A stretch of 64,000 nt of DNA, taken from NCBI GenBank assembly GCA_964030785.1, contig OZ034969.1:71847562-71911561 (forward strand), given 5' to 3'. Below the pieces are notes generated by a model. That model ran no database searches and was not told the DNA's origin. It saw only the letters and a list, made by a program, of their open reading frames with translations. Positions 42,397 to 50,595 of the stretch are shown piece after piece (within the stretch, counting starts at the first letter, position 1; each line of letters starts with the position of its first letter). A program made the translations under genes and the position numbers. Source of the DNA: Siderastrea siderea (lineage: Eukaryota > Cnidaria > Anthozoa > Scleractinia > Rhizangiidae).

Positions 42397-43425
42397 TGTG
42401 ATTTTTTCCTCTCTAAGTTGAAAAAAAACGAAAAAAGAGAGACAGCCACGCATGGCATTGTGTGACAACAAGCGTGACATTGCGTGACACAAAGCGTGAC
42501 TGTCACTCTGACGTTGTGTGACGGGTCATGAGAAAAGGGTAAAAACCTGGCGCGTGTTCCTCAATCCCCGATCCTCGATTCCCTGATCCCCTTCCAATTT
42601 TCTCGGAGTCCCAGGTCCTCTCGAACACGGTATGTGTTTCAACAACAATCGTAAGGTTTCAGGCAAAAAAATGAGACGGAGTTTCAATGTCACTTTAATT
42701 TATGTTCAGTTTAACGCCGCAGTCGCTTTTTTTACCCCACCTAAGATGCCAGAGTGATACCGTTGGTTAGATTTGTGTTCGAAGCCCTTTGAACGATCGA
42801 TAGTCTTTGTCAAGAACAGGGGGTTAATCGAAGCTCGTTTTATTTTCCTGTGCCTCTTCAATCGCCTGAACAAACTCATATGTTATTCTTCTCACATCAT
42901 TCAGGAGGGGTGGCGAAGAAAGTTCGGCGACAATCAAGTAAATCTTAAGAAATAGCAAAATCATGTCGTTTTGATTTCTCTCTTTGAGTTATGAAATAAC
43001 CTTTGCTTTCATATGTTCAAATAGAATATTCAAGAACTTTCGGTGTTGCGAAATGTACTGACCTCACGTCTAGTGACAAGGGGGGTTTTCTTTCAAATAA
43101 GCTGACATTCATATTCAAAAAAATACGCTTGAAACTATATTTAGGCGCTGGGTCAGCCCAATTCGTAACAAAAGGGAATACCCTTTTATTTCTGTATGTG
43201 GCATGGAAAATCAAGCAAGGTATTGTTTTAATTTCGAGGGGCAGAGTGAATAAATAGAAGATGACATCACATTTAGGGGCAGAGTGAATAAATAGAAATG
43301 ACAAAACTGAGTTTTTATAGTGGGGAGGCATTCCGAAAGGTGACGGAAATTCCGAAGGGTGACGAAAATTCCGAAAGGTGTGAGAAAAAAAATTAGACAG
43401 AAATCAGAACCTTTCGGAATTTCCG
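42397..43425. other. Polinton non-coding region with iterated short repeats
   Basis: Bases 42450-42530 hold several GTGTGAC/GCGTGAC repeats. GGGGCAGAGTGAATAAATAG occurs twice at about 43238-43290. From 43330 to 43460 the motif TTCCGAAAGGTGACGGAA and variants occur three times forward and then inverted. It separates the plus-strand fibre block from the minus-strand genes on the right. I see no convincing gene. Confidence 0.7.
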
Positions 43426-44000
43426 TCACCCTTTGGAAATTTCAGTCACATTTCGGAATGTGTTGTGAAGTGCCCGAAAATTTTTCTGCTGGGAGGTTAA
43501 ATAGGGGTACGTATGAGTGTACGGATGAAGCGGCACGAACCATAGCAGCTGTTCGAACGATATAACAGGGGTGCCGTTTCTATCTAAATAGTGAACCCCC
43601 TTCTGACTCAAAAAAATAGCAGCAGCTTTTTTTAACTCTTCTTTTTCCCTTAACTCTTTCATAAACTCTTGCCAGTAGCTATATGCGCTGTGCCAGTCGA
43701 AAGTATCAGAGCATATTTTACTAAAGTTATATTCTCGATCGGGGGAGTGTAGAACAGTTTATGTTCGATTCCTTGGTTAAAACAGGGGTAACAAAGCCCT
43801 TCCCAACGGCAGTCACTACACTCTAAGCGCATTATGATACGCACAAGTTGCTGCCTGTTAAGACAGAAAGGTTGTTTTGAAAACTCCTCGTGTACCTCTT
43901 TCCAACCCAGAGCCGTTCGTTGCCTAATTTTTTTGGCAAGATATTTCTCCCGAAGCTCTGGAGGTAGTTTCTGAATGGTTTCAGAAATGGTGGTTGCCAT
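43426..44000 (-). pseudogene. Polinton hypothetical protein at the right end, split
   Basis: The first frame (44000-43659) starts MATTISETIQKLPPELREKY after an ATATACGCCTAG motif and has a Cys cluster CSDCRWEGLCYPC that could bind zinc. The second frame (43662-43426) begins MKELREKEELKKAAAIFLSQ. The frames abut within four bases, so they may be one gene with a frameshift or two overlapping genes. Family not recognised. Confidence 0.5.
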
Positions 44001-44124
44001 CTAGGCGTATATGTCAGTGCATACAAATCTTCAAATGGGTTATAACAGGAAATTATTTATGCAACACTCAGAGGTCACGCACCAAATGTTCTCGTTTTGA
44101 ATATTTAATTAGATCGCCAGGGAC

Positions 44125-44442
44125 TCATAACAGTGAGAATTTAAAATAAAAGTACTCTGTTTTAGTTGATTTCGCAAGACCCTCGTTGAACACGAAATCA
44201 TAATGTTCCTCTAAAATTTTATCTCCTAATCTTTGAGGTGCCCAGACTTCAAATACGTTTTCACTGTCTCTTGTTCTCAATTGTAATATGAGAGCGATAC
44301 CATAATTGTTTCGTGTTTCCCTGTAACCAAGGATCTTATATATTCCTTTTTCAAGATCCCGCCATCTCATAACCTCACTGTATTGGTTGAAATCTTCCTC
44401 TGTTGGCCAAGTATCCTGAAACTTTTTTTGTGCGGTTGCCAT
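44125..44442 (-). CDS. Polinton hypothetical protein next to the right terminal repeat
   Basis: I start it at ATG 44442 (MATAQKKFQDTWPTEEDFNQ), preceded by TATATACCAAG; the frame extends upstream into the terminal repeat. The product is 105 residues: WRDLEKGIYKILGYRETRN then a beta-rich part GIALILQLRTRDSENVFEVW. Short proteins of this appearance are common in cnidarian genomes with Polintons, but I know no function. Confidence 0.6.
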   Translation of the reverse strand: MATAQKKFQDTWPTEEDFNQYSEVMRWRDLEKGIYKILGYRETRNNYGIALILQLRTRDSENVFEVWAPQRLGDKILEEHYDFVFNEGLAKSTKTEYFYFKFSLL

Positions 44443-44804
44443 CTTGGTATATACCTGTGCAGATACATCTTCAATTGGAAAATATTTATGTTCTATAGCT
44501 GACGTGACTTCAATACGAAATATTTTCCGTGACACATCCGCGCTGGTACTGCCTCCCCCCATCCTGCTTGCTTCGCTTCGTGCGCTGGGTGGTTTAAAAG
44601 AGGTAAATACAGGTGTACGAATCAGGTGGTTCAAAAGAAGTATAGAGGAAAGTTGACAAATACCACTTTATTCTCAGAGTATTATTTTCGTGTTTTAAAC
44701 CTCCCAGCGGCTTGCTTCGCTTTGCATATGCGCTGGGTGGTTTAAAAGAGGTAAATACAGGTGTACGGATGAGGTGGTATTCATTAAATCCCGGCTTTAC
44801 TACT
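44440..44804 (-). repeat. Right terminal inverted repeat of the Polinton, with an internal partial duplication
   Basis: The segment TGCGCTGGGTGGTTTAAAAG plus the following GAGGTAAATACAGGTGTACG occurs twice, near 44580-44620 and 44729-44770, separated by about 105 bases. The outer copy carries the terminus and the inner copy continues into the repeat shared with the left end. The right arm is thus longer than the left. Confidence 0.8.
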
Positions 44805-44809
44805 AGCTA
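44805..44809. repeat. Right target-site duplication of the Polinton
   Basis: AGCTA immediately after the right terminus, matching 22392-22396. Confidence 0.75.
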
Positions 44810-46130
44810 AAAATTCCATACCCGAGTTAAAGACCTTTAGAATGTCGAGAGGCAAGAAAAGCTAAAATGGGCTCGAAAGGTGGCCAACACTGCCTACTCG
44901 CCGCCAGTTTACAAGGGCCCCACGGACGAGGTTGGATTATCTAAAACAATGCGCAAGACTCCCAGCTGTCTTCCAGTTTTCAGGAGAAAGTTTCTCTGTC
45001 CAATATATAACTTTGTGGTAAAGATTAAAAAACCTTATCTTAATCTTCTTTCTAAATGAAGAGGGGCTGCGTTGAAGTGTTCCAGATTTACTACATTAAA
45101 AAAAAATTCCTCAAGCCCGAGATGACATTATGTGGCTTTTCAAATTGGTGTAACTTCGTATAATTCGAGCCGAAAGGAGCTTCTCCTTCTTCACTCATTA
45201 CTGTAAATTAAGCCCTGATAATTCGAGCTTTCGTTAACTCAAACCGAGTGTCTTGTTTCCAGGACGATTCTAGTTAGCGGGATTCAAAGCAAGTAAGCTA
45301 AACAAAAAAGTCAGGTGGAAAATTTAAATATACTCGCGTACAAAAACTACCGCTCATCCAAAAAGAAAACAATTATTAAAGAGGAAGACTACTTTCATAG
45401 GTTGCTCTATCACAATTTTTCACGGAAATTTTTGTTTCATTACTACAAGAATAAAAAAGGGCTCCCAGTTCTTCAACTTTTTTTTAGTTTGTTTTGTAGA
45501 CAAGTATGTTATAGTTAACAGTCGCCGCACCCAAGGCGCTCCTTGGTATTAAAATTGCCAAAGAATGATCTGTAAACTGCAAGTTACGCAAACGGGGACG
45601 GAATTTATTACAGCTAAATAATATATACAATTGTTTTTTAAGTCAGCTAATTTAGAGTGTGGTAATTGTTAAGTAGAATTTAATGAACCCACGGACATAC
45701 CGTTATACCAGCAATTTGCTGAATTGCTAAGGAAAACTAAAACAGAAAACTACCTTAGGCAAGTGAATAATTTATCATAGTACCGGAACATTTCGCGACT
45801 TCTTAATTAACTTTGGAGGAGAGATATTTTGGTTTTTCTCGACACGATTTTTTTGCGAACTAACCTCCTTCTTACGAATACAAAATATACTTTTTCACAC
45901 AAAAAAACAACACCGCAAAATACGTGAAAAATTGATGGCTTGAAAAAGTACCTTTGATAAAGTGTATTAATCATCTTGCTTCATGTAAACCAACTGTTAA
46001 CAGCTTCGGCATCGGTCTTAACCGGTCAATTTTTTTGATAAGTGCAGGTGCAATGAGATAAACCTCTCAATAGCTAAAATTGGCATAGTTTTAATGGAGA
46101 ACAAAATCGTCTATCATCAGTAATAACCGC
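44810..46130. other. Host DNA after the Polinton, matching 57940-59190
   Basis: AT-rich, no supported gene. It is the end of the first duplication unit: several stretches, such as the one around AATTTGCTGAATTGCTAAGG, recur in the same order in the second copy. Confidence 0.7.
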
Positions 46131-46652
46131 ATATGTTCAAAGCAATCAGGTTACAGTTACTCCACACCTCCACACCAACACAAGAGAAAAGATAAGTAAC
46201 AAACAATGATAAAGGATTTTTTTAAGGCGCCCTACCTAAATTGCTAAGATGCTTTACAGTAAGTTAAATGGAGAAAACAACAGTGTTTTTAAAAATTATT
46301 GAATAATCAGATAAGTTAAGGTAAAGTCCCACACGACCCGCAGGAGGCAGGAGCTTATCCCCGGTTTCTGCAGCATGAAGCAACTGAAAGTATTGCTATT
46401 CCCTCCCCCCCACCCCCCCCCCCCATGGATGGGATGCTAGTCCACCTAAGGGTTACCCCCAGCAGTATGTCGACGGTACCCATTTATACACCTGGGTGGA
46501 GAGACACAATGTGGAGTAATGTCTTTAGCATGTCTAAGGAAACCACACAATGGTAGGGGCCAGGCCTCAAACCACAAACCTTCAAGTCTGAAGTCTAGCG
46601 TCATTTGAATTTTGAAGTAATTTAAAAGCCAGAAAACGAAGCTGATTGTTAG

Positions 46653-46768
46653 GAAAAGGGAAAGTAACTCCCGCCTCTGGAGATTTCCCAGACGAAACCG
46701 TCACCATGGAGAGTTATAAGCCAGGAACGAGCCGTGAACGTCAGATAGCCTGGGAGACAGTCACTTAG
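46653..46768 (+). pseudogene. Orphan copy of the mucin-like cytoplasmic-tail exon
   Basis: The frame is preserved through MESYKPGTSRERQ and AWETVT to TAG. The bases that form the normal intron end are deleted just before it, leaving GATTGTTAG as a possible new acceptor. No upstream mucin exons exist in this copy, so it is a fragment. Confidence 0.8.
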
Positions 46769-47769
46769 AGTCAATAGTTTAACTTTAGGAGAAATCTGCA
46801 CTTTTTTCGACACAGCATTACTGTGTATTATTGCACATTAAAAAGTCTTAAAGACGATTATTTAAACCAAGGTTGCACAGAGTTTACGAACTGAACTAAT
46901 TTTTAAACGAATTTAAGAACTGAACCAATCTTTAGCAAGGTCGTTGCGATTATCTAGTCCGTAGTCTTTCACTTGTTACACTTGAATGTCACTTGTCCAA
47001 CAAGTATGACTCTTTTCCAAGTTTTAATAAATAATACAATTTAGAGTCCCTTTTAGGATGTTGTTCTTGAACTACTTGTATTAATCTCAATCTGATTATG
47101 TCTTACTTAAACTTAGTTTCAATTTTCTGCCCACAATTTCCTTTAGTTTGCCTTATGACGGATGCAATACATGAGATGTTTCAGGTGCTTGAGAACAACA
47201 GCTCATGCGCATGTCTGAGATGAGCCTGACAAGGGAGGGAAGTGCTGGCAGTTTAGTGAGGCGAAATCAAAGCCAGTTCGCCTCAGAATGAAACAACCTT
47301 CGTTAAATGTTCAGTACCGCTAATGAGTAACAAACATACACTTTTGGTGATCTGAGATTGAGTATAAATTACACATGAAGAATAACTTACCAATTACAAA
47401 CTTTAATGACTATGTTTTGATTGTGTTCTTTGCTTCCTGGTCCACAAGCCTTCTTGTCCATGTGCTCGGGTGCTACTCCTTTAATGTAAACAATTTCTGA
47501 GCATACAGTCTTCGACTAGTCAGTTTTCCATTTGATACTTGATCATTCATGATTAGCAACGTTTGCTCCTTTTTGTCTCAGAATACTCCATCAAGATTCG
47601 ACGGATAAAAAGAGCGGCATAAAGGCGTTTTTTGTGCCGCAATTCGAATAGTCTGCGGTTTGTTCTTTCGAATCATCCTCTTTATTCCGTTTTCCCCAAG
47701 ATGCCGGCAGACATCTAAATTTTAGATGCAAATGATCTTATAGCACTTATCTCTCAATGAACACTGTAA
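46769..47769. other. Duplicated 3' region of the mucin-like gene
   Basis: It matches 17612-18780 with small gaps; about 200 bases of the first copy (near 18555-18740) are missing here. A poly(C) run lies earlier at about 46405-46425. No gene. Confidence 0.65.
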
Positions 47770-48630
47770 CAACAAAGTATTACAGTATTGTAAAAGCCAC
47801 TTAAAATTTAATTATTAATTTCTTACTTAATTAAAATAACTAAAAGAGATTACAACCATTTCTTATTTTTAGCCATTCAGAGAGGTAGCCATTGGAACTA
47901 GTTTGTCTCTCTGTTCAAAGCATGACGAGATGAATGATATTAATTGAATATTTATAAAATAATCAGTACAATTCATAAGATGTGACAATAAGGTTTCATG
48001 TGATAATAGTCGTAGAAATGGGATTTTAGGTTCTATTTTAGAAGAGAACCTGTCTCTTATCGAAGAATAGCTCGGGCAATCTAGTAAAAATTAGTTTCAT
48101 CTTCAATTTTGTTACAATTGCAGAGACTACATAACCTCTCAACACGAGGTAGTTTGTCGTATTTACCTGTTTCAATCCGAAGTTTATGACTGCTAATTCT
48201 CAGTTTTACTAATGATTTTCTAGATGGGTTCTTTCTTGTTAGATCTAGGTAGGTAGAAAGGCTATAATTCTTTTTGAACGTGTAATAAAAACTAAATTTT
48301 TGCGAATGTTGAAGGGTCTGGTTCCAGTAAGAGATATATTTCTTTTTCATGAGATCTACCTATTGTTTGATTTTACCTTCATTCAATGAATTACAGTTAA
48401 AGTCACAGAAATTGTAATAGTCAGTCATTTTCATGAGACTAGAGTAAAAACTATTATGACCGTTATAATGAAGGTCAATCGATATTTTTAAAGATTGTTT
48501 GACTATAGAGCTTTCTTCCTTTTCTCGGAGGTAGTTTAAGTAATTAAGTATCTTTTTATTTAAATCAATCTTATGATCAAAGGGAATTTATCCAGTTCAG
48601 CTCTACATGCAATATTGGATGCCCACGTGC
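47770..48630 (-). mobile_element. Non-LTR retrotransposon 3' fragment inserted in the second copy
   Basis: This block is absent from the matching place in the first copy (after 18790). On the minus strand 48350-48081 encodes SHKLRIETGKYDKLPRVERL and then CSLCNCNKIEDET, the C-terminal segment typical of many LINE reverse transcriptases. Only the tail of the protein is present, so it is 5'-truncated. Confidence 0.65.
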
Positions 48631-49178
48631 ATCCAGTGAGGAGAATTTGCATCAGCATATAGTTCATTACAGTATGCTGATTTGATGCATTAAAGGAGAC
48701 GAAACCTGTTTTCAGTCACTGCGGTGTAACTTGTAAAAATCTGGGCTGCTCTTAAGATAAACCTCTTTTAGAGTGAGTTGAAAAGTGTTGAAAATCGAAT
48801 CCGCTTAACCGAACGCCTTTATTTAAATTATTTCCCTTCCTCCTGTTTCAGCTACAGTTTTGACAGGAAGTGCTACTTATGTCTGAACTAAACAAACTTT
48901 ATAACTTAAACAATGAAACAACGTCAAAAAGAGTAAACAGAAAAGCTCATTTTTTGCATAATACTTGTAGAGAGTAAATTGCGTTCGTTACACATCTCAA
49001 ACAAAGTCAGTGCTCGGTCCGTACAATACATGGAGTCTGGGATTTATGTACCACGTACATTTAACTAGTCGATAACAGACGGTGTTGGTCGCAGAGCGGG
49101 AAAAAAGGAATTGGTTTTCAGAATAACTGCGGCGAGCAATTATTGTCTTAGAGCTTTTTTGTAAATACAGTTGTCTTA

Positions 49179-50164
49179 GGGGCCATTTACATGTGAGAGG
49201 GTGCCCCTAGGTAATAGGGTTACCCTAGGTAGTAGAGTTTCCCTTCTCCTTTGTATTACGTAGTTCGTTTTACATGCAAGGGCGGGTGTCCCTAGGGGGT
49301 AGGGTTCCCTACCTTCAAGGTAGGGAAACCCTACATGGTAGGGACAAGTTTTGTTGACATAATCCCATGTAAAACCAAAAGGTAGGGCTATGTTTCGTCG
49401 TTCTCAGATTACCGCCGGCCACGCGCCAAATTCGAGCATGGCTTCGAACTCTTCAAGCTAAGCTAAAAACCTGGAGACTATTTTCGAAGATTTCAACTCC
49501 AAATAACGACTGAAGGTTCAGAAACGACGAGGGATGCAATGGGGGAAGATCTGATCGAGGAAAGGGCTTTCGAGGTCGAAGAGACTGACCAATACACCTA
49601 GAGAGCGAGTGCGAAATCATTTACAAACATCAACAAACGAAAATTCCCAACAAGCCAAAGTAAAAGCAACTAGAAGGCGAAAACGTTTTCTTGATCAACG
49701 GAGAATGTGGAAGTTTTGTTAATTTTTTAAAACGTGATGATGATGACATACTTGTCAAAAACGTTTGGTTCCTTTTAATTTTATACCCCCCTTTTTACCT
49801 TTTTTTAGCCTTGTATATACATCAATCTTTTTTGAATAAACAAGTTTTACAACATAAGTTCGCACAGTGCTGCTCTCTAGTTTAGCTTTTTAAAAAATTG
49901 TTTTATTTTTTTAAATAAAAAATTGTTGGAAAACAATTGTTTTAATTTTTTTAAATTGCCCTTTACTTTAGCTCCCCCCCGGGATAGGGAAAATTTAGCT
50001 CATTTAAAATGGCGCAATCTCTTGACCCTGTTCGGAAGGGTGCCCCTACCATGTTCAAACTTTGCATGTAGAACGACGGTATCTTCAACCCTAGTAGGTA
50101 AGGGTGCCCCTATCCCCTAGGGGCACTCTCTTTCCATGTAAACGGGCCCCGTGTAAACGGGCCC
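49179..50164. mobile_element. MITE with GGGCCC-type inverted ends upstream of the second pentraxin-like copy
   Basis: The left end GGGGCCATTTACATGTGAGA and the right end, whose complement reads GGGCCCGTTTACATGGAAAG, are inverted, and both continue with GTGCCCCTAGG. The right end carries an extra copy of the terminal 16 bases. The first duplication copy lacks it (site near 19367), so it inserted after the duplication, ending about 130 bases before the ATG. Short ORFs within it are not genes. Confidence 0.75.
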
Positions 50165-50595
50165 TTGCCACGATTTAATAATAGCTCGAGAAAAAATACC
50201 TGTTCAGTTTATGTTTACAACATACTGTTTTCAATATAATTTTTTATCACTGAAAAATAACTTCCAGTCTCATCTAGAGACTTAACTCTGTCAAGATGCT
50301 CGCTATAAATTTGATTTGGTCTTATCTGTGTCTTGTGGCTGTTCCCCAAGTTATCTCGTCCACCCGAGTCAACACAACATCCTCGGATGGTAAGGTTTTT
50401 ATCTCTGGAGATCACAACGAGGTAGTTGTCTCCACGGCCCGAGAAACAAAGATCGCGCTCGCTGAGATCAAAAGCAAATTGAAGTCGGTGGACAAGAAAG
50501 ATAAAGAGATCTCGACGAAACTGCAAGCCTTGGATAAACAAATGCTGTCCCTTGACAAGTTTCAAGGAAATCTAAAAACAATTAACCAAACCAGG

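Larger units (their letters stand above)
22397..44804. mobile_element. Polinton/Maverick (adintovirus-like) element, 22.4 kb, degraded
   Basis: The ends are inverted: the left starts AGTAGTAAAGCCGGG and the right ends with its complement. The match covers roughly 80 bases perfectly or nearly so, and continues with divergence to about 200 bases on the left. The 5 bp AGCTA flanks both sides (22392-22396 and 44805-44809). Inside are the Polinton hallmark genes: protein-primed family B DNA polymerase, retroviral-type integrase, adenovirus-type Cys protease, FtsK/HerA-type ATPase, and double and single jelly-roll capsid proteins. A BEL/Pao element is nested in the polymerase. The numerous stops and frameshifts show that it no longer works as a replicon. 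Confidence 0.92.

Noticed and set aside
42773..43331. Short ORFs in the Polinton non-coding region
   Set aside because: No domain, no TATA-to-ATG leader, and they overlap the iterated repeats.
49691..50120. Two ORFs of about 65 codons upstream of the second pentraxin-like copy
   Set aside because: They lie within a MITE and show no protein features.
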